From positions 1 to 64,000 of the forward strand of contig JAHQJS010000003.1 in the NCBI GenBank assembly GCA_019057385.1: a DNA stretch of 64,000 nt. Direction: 5' to 3'. A model generated the notes under the pieces. That model was given only the letters and a program-made list of their open reading frames with translations, did no database searches and had not been told where the DNA came from. This stretch comes from Candidatus Borrarchaeum weybense (lineage in GTDB: Archaea; Asgardarchaeota; Sifarchaeia; Borrarchaeales; Borrarchaeaceae). A program made the translations under genes and the position numbers. How positions within the stretch are numbered: the first letter of the stretch is position 1; every line of letters begins with the position of its first letter. This document shows positions 33,926 to 43,545 of this stretch, piece by piece.

Positions 33926-34888
33926 CTATACCTTTTTCAGCAGATTCATCAACACTCTTGGAATTTCGGAGTGTGAATGAACTTTTGCATAACGTCCTTT
34001 TCCAAATCTTGCCAGATCTTTACATATATGTTCTCCTTTTTTTCTGGCAGAGTTTTGGGAAGGCGACTGGATGACATGAAGTTTTTGGAAACTACGGGCA
34101 AATGGTCTGGGATCTCCTCCTTTATTGTATTCTCCGTCCGTTACAATAATGCCCCATTTTCGTGGATTCTGCCTTTTTTTCTCTAATTCTTTTAGTCCTT
34201 CTTTTAAAGCTGCTTCTATATTGGTGTATCCAGCGGGTTCCATGTCAAGAATTCCTTCAATCAACTCGGAAATTTCAGTATTCGCATCTATTTTTTTGAT
34301 AGTATTTGCGTCATTATTGAAAATAATCACTGAATATTCATCCTTATGCATATGATGCGACAGTACTGCGACTGTAAGACACGCGTTTACCAGCTTTTCA
34401 CCATACATCGACCCTGAGGTATCTAACATCAACACGCCTGTCTTTTTTCGTTCGGTTTTTTCTATGCCTACGATGTCGCTATATTTAAGATGTTCTGAAT
34501 TCTGTTCCAAGAAGCGATCAATAGTTTCTTCCACAGAGAACTCAGACATTCCAGGCACATATATAGTATCCCTCTTTAGATCGCCTCTTAATCCCCGCCC
34601 ACTTATCCGCATAGCGGATTTTATGATAAAATTTCGCGTTAATCTCCGAAAAATCGGGAGATATCCTTGAGAAAATGACTTCTTAAGGAGAAAGAATAAC
34701 TCGGGAATGGCTTCTGAACTCTTCTGAATATTATTGGAAAATAATTCAACACCATCTTTAGAAGATAATGTATCAGCTACAGCTCGTTGACTGCACATTG
34801 AGAGCCCTAGAAGAGCAGAAAGATTCTCATTTTGAATGGCAGTTTCAGCAAGTCGAGAGATCGTGCTATAGGGAAGACCTTCTGCCAA
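33926..34888 (-). CDS. von Willebrand factor A domain protein, MoxR partner
   Basis: The coded frame from the TTG at 34888 has 320 residues. The VWA domain (about 145-320) has a MIDAS motif DTSGSM and further metal-site residues at GYTNIEAAL and VTDGE. The N-terminal helical part (about 1-140) resembles the extension seen in MoxR-linked VWA proteins. The reading frame is open for about 145 nt further upstream with sequence rich in Ser, Glu and Asp. It holds no ATG, GTG or TTG there, so the start is uncertain and a frameshift or rare start is possible. MoxR lies directly upstream. Confidence 0.85.
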   Translation of the reverse strand: MAEGLPYSTISRLAETAIQNENLSALLGLSMCSQRAVADTLSSKDGVELFSNNIQKSSEAIPELFFLLKKSFSQGYLPIFRRLTRNFIIKSAMRISGRGLRGDLKRDTIYVPGMSEFSVEETIDRFLEQNSEHLKYSDIVGIEKTERKKTGVLMLDTSGSMYGEKLVNACLTVAVLSHHMHKDEYSVIIFNNDANTIKKIDANTEISELIEGILDMEPAGYTNIEAALKEGLKELEKKRQNPRKWGIIVTDGEYNKGGDPRPFARSFQKLHVIQSPSQNSARKKGEHICKDLARFGKGRYAKVHSHSEIPRVLMNLLKKV

Positions 34889-35037
34889 CTGAGAATAAGA
34901 TTTTGGAGATTTTTTGGATCCGGCTGCAATTTCAGATTCTAAGATATCTTCTTTTGAGAAATTCCATGATGGAGAAAATTCTTTTTGTGATACATCATCA
35001 AGGACATCTGGTTGAAATGAAAATGTCCTCTCCTGTT

Positions 35038-35886
35038 CTAAAAATCCCCCAATACATATCCTACGATTTCTCGTATAACATCTTCAACCGATTTCTCTAA
35101 TCCATCCTCAAGTTCGATCTTGGTTGCCAACGCCATAATTGCGCTGCTTACCCAATCTTCATACGTTGGGGAGTCATAAAATCGAATAATGTTTGCGAGA
35201 TCAATAGCACCTCTAACTGAGGACCCTCGTCGAAGGTCAGCATAACCTCTTGTAGTACGCACAATTGCGACTACTTTTTTGATGGTATCTTCATCTTCAC
35301 ATTGGGATTGGAGTTTCACAATTCGTCTTTCTTCCTCTTCATCTTGGAAATCTAATTTGACCCATACAAATCGGTCTCTTAGAGCTTCACAAAGAGAAGT
35401 TGTGCCAATAAATTCTTCAGGATTTTGAGTAGCAATTATCTGAAAACCGTTTTCTCCTGTAACTGTTCCAAGTTTGGGAATAATGATTTGCCGTTCATCA
35501 AGAGCAGGTAAAAGCACGTTTTGCGTGCCCTCTGGAAGTCTATTAGCCTCATTAATAAATAAAATTGCGCCAGCCTGCATAGCTTCAGTTAAAGGACCAG
35601 GCACAAAAGAATTCCACGTCCATCCTTCTTTAACAACTAATGGAGGGTCGAATATACCAGTCAATTTCGTTTCTGTAAAACGTTCGTCACCATCGACCCT
35701 CAGGAAGTCTTTGTTAAAATGTGATGCCACAGCTTTTGCTAAAGTTGTTTTTCCAACTCCAACTGACCCTTCAATAAGAGCATGTTGTCCAGCAAGATGA
35801 GCTATGACCACTTTCTTGAGTTCATGCTCTCTTCCAACGATATCATAATTGGTTTGGATCTCTTGGGCTATTTCGTTAACATTCAT
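35038..35886 (-). CDS. MoxR-family AAA ATPase
   Basis: The protein is 282 residues. Walker A is GSVGVGKTTLAKA, Walker B ILFINEANRLP, sensor 1 IIATQNP, followed by the SLCEALRDRFVWVKL segment (Arg finger region) and a lid domain. MoxR ATPases act as chaperone-like partners of VWA proteins that assemble or insert metals and cofactors into targets. The VWA gene follows at once in the same direction, as usual for this pair. Which client is served cannot be read here. Confidence 0.95.
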   Translation of the reverse strand: MNVNEIAQEIQTNYDIVGREHELKKVVIAHLAGQHALIEGSVGVGKTTLAKAVASHFNKDFLRVDGDERFTETKLTGIFDPPLVVKEGWTWNSFVPGPLTEAMQAGAILFINEANRLPEGTQNVLLPALDERQIIIPKLGTVTGENGFQIIATQNPEEFIGTTSLCEALRDRFVWVKLDFQDEEEERRIVKLQSQCEDEDTIKKVVAIVRTTRGYADLRRGSSVRGAIDLANIIRFYDSPTYEDWVSSAIMALATKIELEDGLEKSVEDVIREIVGYVLGDF

Positions 35887-36111
35887 TTTTCTATTTCACC
35901 TAAGCTGTATGAAATTCATATTGTCATAAAATTCTTACAATTTTGGTTATTGTAGTCGAGTTCCAAATGTTTGTAACGGAACTGATTAAAAACATTTTGC
36001 ATTATTCGAAAAGCGTTTCTTAGTATCCAATTCTTCCCTGAAAAGAAACGTACCTGATTTAAAATACAAAAGAAACTATCTTATGCCTGTATTTAACAAA
36101 GATTTAATTAA

Positions 36112-36642
36112 CTAAGAAGCTGAAGTACCATTCTCAATTGTGCGTCTTAATTTCAGCAGTTTTTCCTCAAGTGTCGATACTATTTGTTCGTTTTGTTGAT
36201 GGTTTAGCACTCCACCACAAGTTGGACATTTAAATGAATTTTCTACAGCTTGATTGAATGTACAGCGAGGGCAAGTTGGTGTCGAGCATTCAAAAAACAT
36301 GTTCATTTGCTCGTATGAGAGCCGATCTTCAAGTATTTTTAGCACTTGTCTCTTTCGTTTCAGTAACAGTTCTTTTACGCGGTCAGGAACCAATTTCCAA
36401 TAATATACGAACCATCCAGTATTCTGATCTCGCGTTCTCCTATACGCAGCTAACTGATTATCATACAATTTATAGAGGATTTTCCTTACAACGTTTAATC
36501 TGAGTTCAGTTTCTGAAGCAATTTCTTCATCTGTTATTTCTTGTTCTTCAGATAAGATCTCAATTATCTGGAGTGCGTCATTGCCTCCGATCTCTTCTAC
36601 GAAGGTATTAAGTATATCTTGGTGCTTTGTCTCTTGCTGGAT
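36112..36642 (-). CDS. tfe: Transcription factor E alpha subunit (TFE/TFIIE-alpha)
   Basis: The protein is 176 residues if started at 36642. The N-terminal winged helix reads EITDEEIASETELRLNVVRKILYKLYDNQ, then YRRTRDQNTGWFVYYWKL. A zinc ribbon CPRC...CPTC (residues about 125-150) follows, with a helical tail. TFE stabilises the open promoter complex with TFB and RNA polymerase. The frame from the in-frame TAG (near 36656) to Met 36468 contains no ATG, GTG or TTG. A strong AGGAGG (36649-36654) is positioned for an ATC codon at 36642, or an ATA further in. Without this extension half of the winged helix is lost, so the extension is surely coding. Confidence 0.87.
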   Translation of the reverse strand: MQQETKHQDILNTFVEEIGGNDALQIIEILSEEQEITDEEIASETELRLNVVRKILYKLYDNQLAAYRRTRDQNTGWFVYYWKLVPDRVKELLLKRKRQVLKILEDRLSYEQMNMFFECSTPTCPRCTFNQAVENSFKCPTCGGVLNHQQNEQIVSTLEEKLLKLRRTIENGTSAS

Positions 36643-36660
36643 CTTCGATTCCTCCTAGAA

Positions 36661-36676
36661 GCGGTAGCTAAACCGC
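36661..36676. promoter_or_regulatory. Hairpin next to the TFE ribosome-binding site
   Basis: The arms GCGGT (36661-36665) and ACCGC (36672-36676) enclose a 6-nt loop. On the minus strand it lies about 7 nt before the AGGAGG of the tfe gene and could hinder ribosome access. On the plus strand it is followed by T7, like a terminator, but has no plus-strand gene before it. Confidence 0.4.
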
Positions 36677-37204
36677 CTTTTTTTCTGGACGTCAATGAAC
36701 GCCATGTAGCTTTCCTTGAAATACCCCCATCTCATAGTATACGATGTTAAAGTTTAAATGTCTTTTATTAGGAGTAATCGCACTATTGTAATGATCTATT
36801 AGGACAATTATGGATTCTCATATCTTTAGTTGTGTGTTAATAACCACGATTTTGGGAGAATAGCAACTTAGATCAAGAAATTCTATGTATCCAGAGTTTT
36901 GCTTAATAGAAAAAATCTGACATAATAGTGGTAAATAGTAAGAAGTTCACAGAAATAAGATCTTATAGCGCGTTCTAGAAAAAAAATTCCGTCAATGCCT
37001 GAAAAGGTAGTCAATCATATTTATTAAAACGCAGGTAGCGACATGTTTCCTTGCAGATAAGAGCAATTTGCTTTTTTCAATTGAACAAATGATCGCTTTT
37101 ATTTCACTACATTTTGATATAGTGATATTTTTTATTATACTGGTTCAATATTCTTTAAAAAACACGATGTTTCTTAAAGTTCAGCGAGTATAACTTTACC
37201 TTTG
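36677..37204. other. Intergenic region of about 530 bp without recognisable gene
   Basis: Very AT-rich sequence with stop codons in all frames. It contains the tfe promoter region and the trailer of the Trm56 gene. No RNA gene, repeat or mobile-element motif was recognised. It may hold an unrecognised small RNA, but nothing supports one. Confidence 0.5.
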
Positions 37205-37762
37205 TCAAGAATTGCACTCCATCACGCGTTTACCTCGTGCAGTCGGAATTATTTTTAATTTAGCCCCCTTAAATTGTATACTTCCCCTAACAGCGTTTCC
37301 TTCGAATAATCGATCCAAAAAAATGCAAAGGGCTGCGATTTCAGAATGTGGCTGGTTCGTAACAGCAACATTATACTCCGATATCTGGTAAATCTCTCCG
37401 GGTACCTTTTCTGAACCTACAATGATTAGTTTTTTCTTTGGTGATTGCTTTATCCCTTCGATAACTTCAGGAAGTGGAAGCCCATACATCGTTAAATGAA
37501 TAACCTCTCCTCCCTTAGTTTGCCATCTTTCAATTATATCACTCCATGAGCCCCCCATTTCAACAAAGAATGGTCCTCCGAATCGTTCTACTACTCCCTC
37601 TATATTAACTTTAAGTTCTTTATCAGTTGTATCGAAGAATATCCCATCCGCTCCAAATGCTCTGGCAACAAGCGCGGTATGTGTGCTAACTCGCTTATCA
37701 CGTGCGGGACGATGACCATATCGTAAAATTGCGACTTCTTTCGACAAATTTATCCCTTCCAA
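37205..37762 (-). CDS. trm56: tRNA (cytidine(56)-2'-O)-methyltransferase (aTrm56)
   Basis: The protein is 185 residues. AILRYGHRPARDKRVSTHTALVARAFGADGI is characteristic of aTrm56 (SPOUT superfamily). The knot region is seen in LIIVGSEKVPGEIY and YNVAVTNQPHSEIAALCIFLDR. The enzyme methylates the ribose of C56 in the T-loop of archaeal tRNAs with SAM. The start is TTG at 37762. It is divergent from Trm1, another tRNA methyltransferase. Confidence 0.95.
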   Translation of the reverse strand: MEGINLSKEVAILRYGHRPARDKRVSTHTALVARAFGADGIFFDTTDKELKVNIEGVVERFGGPFFVEMGGSWSDIIERWQTKGGEVIHLTMYGLPLPEVIEGIKQSPKKKLIIVGSEKVPGEIYQISEYNVAVTNQPHSEIAALCIFLDRLFEGNAVRGSIQFKGAKLKIIPTARGKRVMECNS

Positions 37763-37844
37763 CAGAATATTAGGATCAGTCTAATAATATTTTTAAGTTA
37801 TTCATTCTAAGTTAAACAAATGCAAACAAAAGTGTGAAACCTGG

Positions 37845-39065
37845 ATGACGCCTGTTAGTAAAGGAGAAAGAATATCATTTCCATTACGTAAAATTACTGA
37901 AGGAAGAGTCTCTTTCTATATACCAGATACCGCAGAAAAGGATACAAATTTTGTAAAGACACCTGTTTTTTATAATCCATTAATGGAATTGAATAGGGAC
38001 ATATCACTACTAGCAGTTCAGGTGTTTCAACAAGAAGAAAAACAACGCCAAATTCGGTTCTGTGAACCATTAACAGGTTGTGGAGTCCGAGGTATTCGAA
38101 TTGCATTAGAAATTCCTGATGTTCAACAAATACATCTTAATGATAAAAACAAGTCTGCATACGAACTGACAAGAGAGAATATAAGAGAAAATGAATTGCA
38201 AGATAAAGTTACTGTATCAAACGAAGATGCGAACCTCTTTCTTGATAAGCAAACTTCAAGCGGAAATCGATTTGACGTTATTGATATCGACCCCTTCGGA
38301 TCTCCTGTAACGTTCATTGATTCTTCCGTCCGTGCACTTAGAAAAAAAAATAGTTTATTGTGTGCTACAGCAACTGATATGGCTCCTCTTTGTGGTGTCT
38401 ATCCAAACGTTAGCCTTAGAAAATACGGAGGATACTCCTTAAAGACAAAATATTGCCATGAAATCGCTGTTAGACTATTAGCAGGATGTATTGTAAGGAC
38501 CGCCGCTCGATTTAGCATGGGCACCAAAGTGAGATTCGTCCATAGTACAGATCACTATATTCGAGTTTATGTGGAGACAGATCATGGTGATACAAAAGCA
38601 AATATCTCTTTGCAGGAATTGGGTTATGTGTTACATTGTTTTTCATGTAGTTATAGAGAGCTTGTTAGAGGAATGTCTACTCATCTCGTTCAGTTTTGTC
38701 CTAATTGCAATTCAGTTTTATCAATTGGTGGGCCTTTATTCGCGGGGGAATTATTCGATAAATCGTTTTGTGAAAGAATAAAAAGTGAAGCTGAGAAAAG
38801 AAAGTTTGATGATGCAAAAAAACGTGTTACACGCCTTTTAGATAGGGTTATTGAAGAAGCAGACGGTCCTCCTCTATATTATGATGTTCATTCATTATGC
38901 GACGAATTATCCATTCGAGTTCCAAAAATAGAGCACGTAATGAGCGATTTAGAGAAAAATGGTTTTAAAGTAACAAGAACGCATTTCAAGCCTACTGCGC
39001 TTCGTACTGATGCAGGTGTAGAAGATGTTAAAGGTGTATTAATGAAATGTGTGAAAATCGAATGA
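37845..39065 (+). CDS. trm1: tRNA (guanine(26)-N2)-dimethyltransferase
   Basis: The protein is 406 residues. FCEPLTGCGVRGIRIALE is SAM motif I. VIDIDPFGSPVTFIDSS holds the catalytic DPFGSP motif, and CATATDMAPLCG is family specific. A zinc-binding region CFSCSYREL...FCPNCNS is at about 265-285. Trm1 methylates G26 at the D stem-anticodon stem junction. The length fits archaeal Trm1. Its divergent neighbour is Trm56. Confidence 0.96.
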   Translation: MTPVSKGERISFPLRKITEGRVSFYIPDTAEKDTNFVKTPVFYNPLMELNRDISLLAVQVFQQEEKQRQIRFCEPLTGCGVRGIRIALEIPDVQQIHLNDKNKSAYELTRENIRENELQDKVTVSNEDANLFLDKQTSSGNRFDVIDIDPFGSPVTFIDSSVRALRKKNSLLCATATDMAPLCGVYPNVSLRKYGGYSLKTKYCHEIAVRLLAGCIVRTAARFSMGTKVRFVHSTDHYIRVYVETDHGDTKANISLQELGYVLHCFSCSYRELVRGMSTHLVQFCPNCNSVLSIGGPLFAGELFDKSFCERIKSEAEKRKFDDAKKRVTRLLDRVIEEADGPPLYYDVHSLCDELSIRVPKIEHVMSDLEKNGFKVTRTHFKPTALRTDAGVEDVKGVLMKCVKIE

Positions 39066-39071
39066 GGCCTG

Positions 39072-39983
39072 TCAGTGAAGTAACTTAAGAAGTTCTTCAC
39101 TAATTTCTTTAGCTTTTGAAATATCCTTTGCAAGATCAATAGTATTTCTTAAAGTAAGTGAATCAAAAGTGATTTCCTTAATATCTTCTCGGTTGTCTTG
39201 TACAAGATCTTTTAGAGGGCTTAGTTTTTGATGTGATAGAAAGAAAATCGGAAATAATTTTTGCCCGACTTCAAACCCATTTTGTGTGGCTAATTCTATA
39301 AACCTTTTATCAGCTTCTTTTTGATCCATTTTTTCTTTATTCCAAACAAGACGTGCTATTATAGAGACACGATCACCCGTAGTTTGAAGCCTTGGTTGAA
39401 GCAGTGCCATCTCTGATGATTTGGCGCTTTCTACAAGTTTTCCCCATCTCTCAACATGATAAGGGATGTAAATCACCCAATCTCCTGTAAATTTCAGTTC
39501 TACTTCAATTTGGGGAGTTTGAAAAATTGCGACTCCGCGTGAAAGATTAATTCGCGTTAATCGAAAATTATCTTCTGTTAAAATATTCGCATGTTTTTCA
39601 CATCGAAGGGGAAAATCATGACCCGATGGGATTTTAAAAAAGAAGTGTAGCATAACTGATTGAAACCCCCAGATCACTCTAGAAATTTGAGATGCAGGAG
39701 TCTCTTGAATTTCCAACATTTGTCGTGCATTACAACGTGGGAATGTATGCTGACAATAACGGATATAATTAATACGAAGATCTAGTTTTTGATTTATTTG
39801 TTCTAATTTACTTCGAATTCGTTCGTGGTCCTCAAAAAAAAGATTTCTACACAAACCAACTAGCAAAGAAAGGTCTACAAGATCACTAGATTTGCGTTCA
39901 TAAATAATTATATCGTCTAAGGCTCGCTGATAGAAATCAGAGTATACCTTTGCCTTGACATTCTCAAGAATATTTGGGGTCAT
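39072..39983 (-). CDS. Unrecognised protein coupled to an FtsJ-type methyltransferase
   Basis: About 303 residues from the ATG at 39983. A TTG at 39995 is also possible, and either overlaps the end of the upstream rlmE-like gene. It is mixed alpha/beta without membrane segments. A His/Cys-containing stretch (RYCQHTFPRCNARQ, and CEKH) could bind metal but has no complete motif. I do not recognise a family. Overlap suggests co-translation with the RNA methyltransferase, so a role near RNA modification is possible. Confidence 0.6.
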   Translation of the reverse strand: MTPNILENVKAKVYSDFYQRALDDIIIYERKSSDLVDLSLLVGLCRNLFFEDHERIRSKLEQINQKLDLRINYIRYCQHTFPRCNARQMLEIQETPASQISRVIWGFQSVMLHFFFKIPSGHDFPLRCEKHANILTEDNFRLTRINLSRGVAIFQTPQIEVELKFTGDWVIYIPYHVERWGKLVESAKSSEMALLQPRLQTTGDRVSIIARLVWNKEKMDQKEADKRFIELATQNGFEVGQKLFPIFFLSHQKLSPLKDLVQDNREDIKEITFDSLTLRNTIDLAKDISKAKEISEELLKLLH

Positions 39984-40569
39984 AGTAACGACCAACTACA
40001 TATATTTCAGAACTTCTTTTTCTCGAAGCATCAGGCTTGCTTATCAAGACTTTCTCAAAGATTTTTTTCATTTTATCAATGAACTCTTTAAAAAACTCTC
40101 CTTGAAAAACCTTAACGATGAAGTTACCTCCCCTAATGAGAAAATGGTTACACAGCCCTAATGATATCTCAGCTAGATATATTTGGCGGGCATGATCGAT
40201 CTCCCAGTTTCCGCTTACATTAGGGCTACAATCAGAGGTTATTACATTAAAGCTAGTGTTATATTCTTTAATTTCAGTTATAGTATTTTCGTCCGTGATA
40301 TCACCTAAAATTAACTTCACCTGGGGAATCGGAGTTATAGGCTGTAAATCAACCCCTACAACTATTCCCTCACCCACAAGGTCTTTAATCGCTTTTAGCC
40401 AACCACCTGGAGCGGACCCTAAATCTAAAACACTGTCGCCTTGCTTTATTAACTGGAATTTGTTATTTAACTGAATGATTTTAAAAGCAGCTCTTGAGCG
40501 GAGATTCTCTTTTTTAGCTTTTTTGTAATAAAAATCCTTTTTTCTTTCGTTTAACCACCGTTTACCCAT
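39964..40569 (-). CDS. rlmE: RrmJ/FtsJ-type RNA ribose 2'-O-methyltransferase
   Basis: The protein is 201 residues. RSRAAFKIIQLNNKF contains the first catalytic Lys. VLDLGSAPGGWLKA is SAM motif I, SDCSPNVSG holds the Asp, FIVKVFQGE the second Lys, and SSEIYVVGR the Glu of the K-D-K-E tetrad. The bacterial enzyme methylates U2552 of 23S rRNA, and the archaeal target is probably the equivalent position. Its 3' end overlaps the next gene. Confidence 0.94.
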   Translation of the reverse strand: MGKRWLNERKKDFYYKKAKKENLRSRAAFKIIQLNNKFQLIKQGDSVLDLGSAPGGWLKAIKDLVGEGIVVGVDLQPITPIPQVKLILGDITDENTITEIKEYNTSFNVITSDCSPNVSGNWEIDHARQIYLAEISLGLCNHFLIRGGNFIVKVFQGEFFKEFIDKMKKIFEKVLISKPDASRKRSSEIYVVGRYYDPKYS

Positions 40570-40647
40570 CTATAAATGCTCCTCAATTAATTCATAGTTT
40601 AATGATAAAAAATACCTCTGTTTATATCCCCTTCCCTTATTGAACAT

Positions 40648-41055
40648 CTATGACGATGCATTATTCAAAGAAGTTTTCGCGAGTTTTAGAAGCCAGTGAT
40701 CCAAACGGACACAAAAAACGGGCGATATTGATTGTAGATCTCCACATCTCGCCAAATCACCGCAAGTGAAACAGGGACATCCCCCAAGAGTATTTTCAGA
40801 TCCAATTTTCGAGGTACTTGAGGTTTTTGCAATAAGTCTGAAGCTCCATCTTCCATCCACAAGTTCCTTTTTTCTGTTAATTAGGCCTTTTTTTTCTAAG
40901 CGTACAGCTAGTCTTGAACCTTCTCGGCTTGTAGTTTCCAGCTTTTTCCAAAGATCAGACTGCAAAATACCTTGCACTCCTGTATTAAGAATGATCTTCA
41001 TTGCATTATCTTCTAAAGTTGTCACTCTTGTCTTTCTCCTAAACTCCAGTATCAT
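40648..41055 (-). CDS. Transcription factor E beta subunit-like (RPC34/RPC39 family)
   Basis: The protein is 135 residues. The winged helix reads GVQGILQSDLWKKLETTSREGSRLAVRLEKKGLI..., with the basic wing DGRWSFRL. The C-terminal part has the cysteine pattern CPCFTC...C...SPVFC..LDHWL, which fits the Fe-S cluster motif and terminal WL helix of TFE-beta/RPC39. TFE-beta pairs with TFE-alpha in many non-euryarchaeal archaea and relates to a Pol III subunit. TFE-alpha is present 4 kb away. The name is given with moderate certainty because the family is short and divergent. Confidence 0.75.
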   Translation of the reverse strand: MILEFRRKTRVTTLEDNAMKIILNTGVQGILQSDLWKKLETTSREGSRLAVRLEKKGLINRKKELVDGRWSFRLIAKTSSTSKIGSENTLGGCPCFTCGDLARCGDLQSISPVFCVRLDHWLLKLAKTSLNNASS

Positions 41056-41283
41056 TGATTTATTGTATCATTTCATTTCTTGTATTGGTTCAACTGCATA
41101 TATAATGGAGATCTAATTATTCTCAAATATTCTTAAACTCAATTCTATGTAGTATGTAAGTTCTAACATTTAAAGTATTGTTAATTAGGTAATGCGCGGC
41201 ATTTTTTATTCTAAAAAATAAAGGGTTTCATGTGTTTGCCTTGCAGTGATCTGATTTTAATTGATCTTCTAAAAGAAAGTTCT

Positions 41284-41973
41284 TTATAAATCTAGCATAT
41301 TGTTGGCTTCTTCTTTGCTTTTATCCTGGCTTCCCTTCTTCTCTAACAACCTCTTGATATGTCTCATCCTAACAAAAGATTCCCTTTCACGTTCTTCTAG
41401 GTACTGTTCAATGAAATTGATTGTTGTTGCAAGACGCGGGATAATTACATAATTCAAGGCATTAACCCGACGTTTAGTGCTGATAATCTCATCGGCTAAC
41501 CGTTCCATTGTTGCGATGACTTGGGCGTAGTTGCAGATCTTTTCAAGTATCTTCTGGAAAAGGGTCACTGATTCGTCTAGCGTTGTCGGTGTGTCTATAA
41601 ATCCGTAAAAGGGTGTTGTTTCATTACCTTCACGTTTTTTCTCAAGATGTAAAACAGGGACCCGGACTCCCATTAGATTTCTTGTTTCGGCTTCTATTTT
41701 GAACAAAGATGGTGCTATTGCAGAGATTTCTTTGAGCCTCATCGCCCCTAAAACCATTTTGGTTTCTTTTAACGAGGTAAATGCTCTTGAAACCATTTCA
41801 GAGAGTTCTGTTCGTACTGTTTTAACGTCTTCTAGAATCGCAAAGAACTCCATAATAAGGGCATCCATTTTTTCACTCAAAAGTCCGTGACCTTTCACGG
41901 CAAGTGACTGTCTGTCTTTTAAAGACAATAATTCCATTCTTGTGGGTCGGACGCCCGCCATAAGTTCACTCAT
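41284..41973 (-). CDS. atpD: A-type ATP synthase subunit D
   Basis: The protein is 229 residues. The N-terminus MSELMAGVRPTRMELLSLKDRQSLAVKGHGLLSEKMDAL is diagnostic of the D subunit, the central rotor stalk, and the rest is the expected long antiparallel coiled coil, ending with RVNALNYVIIPRLATTINFIEQYLEERERE. It follows atpB with a 60-nt gap, as in other A-ATPase operons. The catalytic A subunit and the membrane parts are outside the window or elsewhere. Confidence 0.96.
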   Translation of the reverse strand: MSELMAGVRPTRMELLSLKDRQSLAVKGHGLLSEKMDALIMEFFAILEDVKTVRTELSEMVSRAFTSLKETKMVLGAMRLKEISAIAPSLFKIEAETRNLMGVRVPVLHLEKKREGNETTPFYGFIDTPTTLDESVTLFQKILEKICNYAQVIATMERLADEIISTKRRVNALNYVIIPRLATTINFIEQYLEERERESFVRMRHIKRLLEKKGSQDKSKEEANNMLDL

Positions 41974-42033
41974 TTACTTTTCCTCCGTGATCCTCATATA
42001 AAGGAAAGAATATTAGTAAAGAATATCTTATTC

Positions 42034-43428
42034 TTACTGCGCGCGATATGAAGGATGCCATTTTTTAATTGTATCAGGGTCGATCCTTTTGAGTTCTTTT
42101 TCGGGTAATTTTGTAAGAAGTTCCCAGCCAATATCCAATGTCTCATCGATTGAGCGATCCTCATCCATCCGTTGGCTTGTGAATTCTCGTTCGAAGCGCT
42201 CACTGAACTCTAAGTATCTTTTATCTCTCTCTGTAAGCGCCTCTTCTCCTACTACTGCTACAAGTTCTCGCAGATCTCTTCCTTCAGAGTAACCATAGTA
42301 CAACTGGTCGGCAACTTCTCTGTGGTCTTCACGTGTTAGTCCTTTTCCAATACCTTCTTTCATCAAGCGTGATAGTGAAGGTAAGACGTCGATTGGTGGA
42401 TAGATCCCGCGTCGATGCAATCCCCTATCGATGTAAATTTGTCCTTCGGTTATATAACCGCTTAGGTCGGGTATGGGGTGTGTTATATCATCCGAAGGCA
42501 TTGTAAGGATCGGCATCTGTGTGATTGTACCCTTTCTTCCTGTAATTCTTCCTGCCCTCTCATAAATGCTTGCAAGGTCGGTGTAAAGGTAACCTGGATA
42601 ACCCCTTCTAGCCGGTACTTCTTCTCGGGCAGCAGAAATTTCCCGTAGGGATTCGCAATAGTTCGTCATATCTGTAAGAATAACCAAAACCTGATAATCT
42701 TGTTCATACGCGAGATACTCTGCACAAGTTAGTGCTACGCGTGGTGTAATTATACGCTCGACAGCAGGATCATCAGCCAGATTCAGAAAGAGAGTAACAC
42801 GTTCTAGCGCACCTGTCTCCTCAAAGTCTCTACGGAAGTAAGCTGCCTCTTCATAAGTAATACCCATGGCAGCGAAAACGATAGCAAACTCTTCCGCCTC
42901 TCCTAAAACCTTAGCTTGCCGTGCAATTTGAGCGGCGATATAATTGTGTGGAAGCCCTGCACCTGAGAAAAGTGGCAGTTTTTGTCCACGAACGAGTGTA
43001 TTTAATCCGTCTATTGTAGAAATGCCTGTTTGGATAAACTCTCTTGGATAAGTTCGCGCTTCTGGGTTAATTGGAGCGCCTGTAATGTCGAAATGGTCAT
43101 CAGGAATAATCTTCGGACCACGATCTATCGGTTCTCCACTTCCATCAAAAACACGTCCTAATATATCGGCAGAGACAGGAAGTTTGAGTGTTTCACCAAG
43201 AAATCTTACTGACGTTGCCGATGTGTCCAAGCCAGATGTACCTTCAAAAACCTGAACTACGGCAAGGCTCTCTGTTACTTCAAGTACTTGTCCTCTTCTT
43301 CTTTCACCAGAAGGTGTTTCTACTTCAACAATTTCTGCATATCCTACACCTGACACGCCTTCAACAAAAAGAAGTGGACCTGTAACTTCGCTAGAAGTTC
43401 TATATTCCTTCATAGTATCATAAGTCAT
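42034..43428 (-). CDS. atpB: A-type ATP synthase subunit B
   Basis: About 464 residues. The family signatures include [57 protein letters not shown], and FSGAGLPHN in place of the catalytic P-loop, as expected for the regulatory B subunit. [30 protein letters not shown] is also present. The ATG at 43428 has GAGGTAAT upstream and starts the conserved N-terminus; the frame's earlier start at 43473 is unlikely. subunit D follows. The promoter is shared divergently with the PUA gene. Confidence 0.97.
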   Translation of the reverse strand: MTYDTMKEYRTSSEVTGPLLFVEGVSGVGYAEIVEVETPSGERRRGQVLEVTESLAVVQVFEGTSGLDTSATSVRFLGETLKLPVSADILGRVFDGSGEPIDRGPKIIPDDHFDITGAPINPEARTYPREFIQTGISTIDGLNTLVRGQKLPLFSGAGLPHNYIAAQIARQAKVLGEAEEFAIVFAAMGITYEEAAYFRRDFEETGALERVTLFLNLADDPAVERIITPRVALTCAEYLAYEQDYQVLVILTDMTNYCESLREISAAREEVPARRGYPGYLYTDLASIYERAGRITGRKGTITQMPILTMPSDDITHPIPDLSGYITEGQIYIDRGLHRRGIYPPIDVLPSLSRLMKEGIGKGLTREDHREVADQLYYGYSEGRDLRELVAVVGEEALTERDKRYLEFSERFEREFTSQRMDEDRSIDETLDIGWELLTKLPEKELKRIDPDTIKKWHPSYRAQ

Positions 43429-43545
43429 AATAATTACCTCATTGATGAAATTTAATTCATGGACTTTTGTCAAGTGTATTTTTCTTTTAAAATTTTGCTA
43501 ATTATTAATAATATTCCTCACATCTATTTCAGAAGGTTGAATTGA

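Noticed and set aside
33785..33976. Short plus-strand frame before the VWA gene end
   Set aside because: It partly overlaps the VWA gene, has no ribosome-binding site and no recognisable protein features.
36677..37204. Looked for a transposon remnant or small RNA
   Set aside because: No TnpB-like codons, inverted repeats or tRNA-like signals were found.
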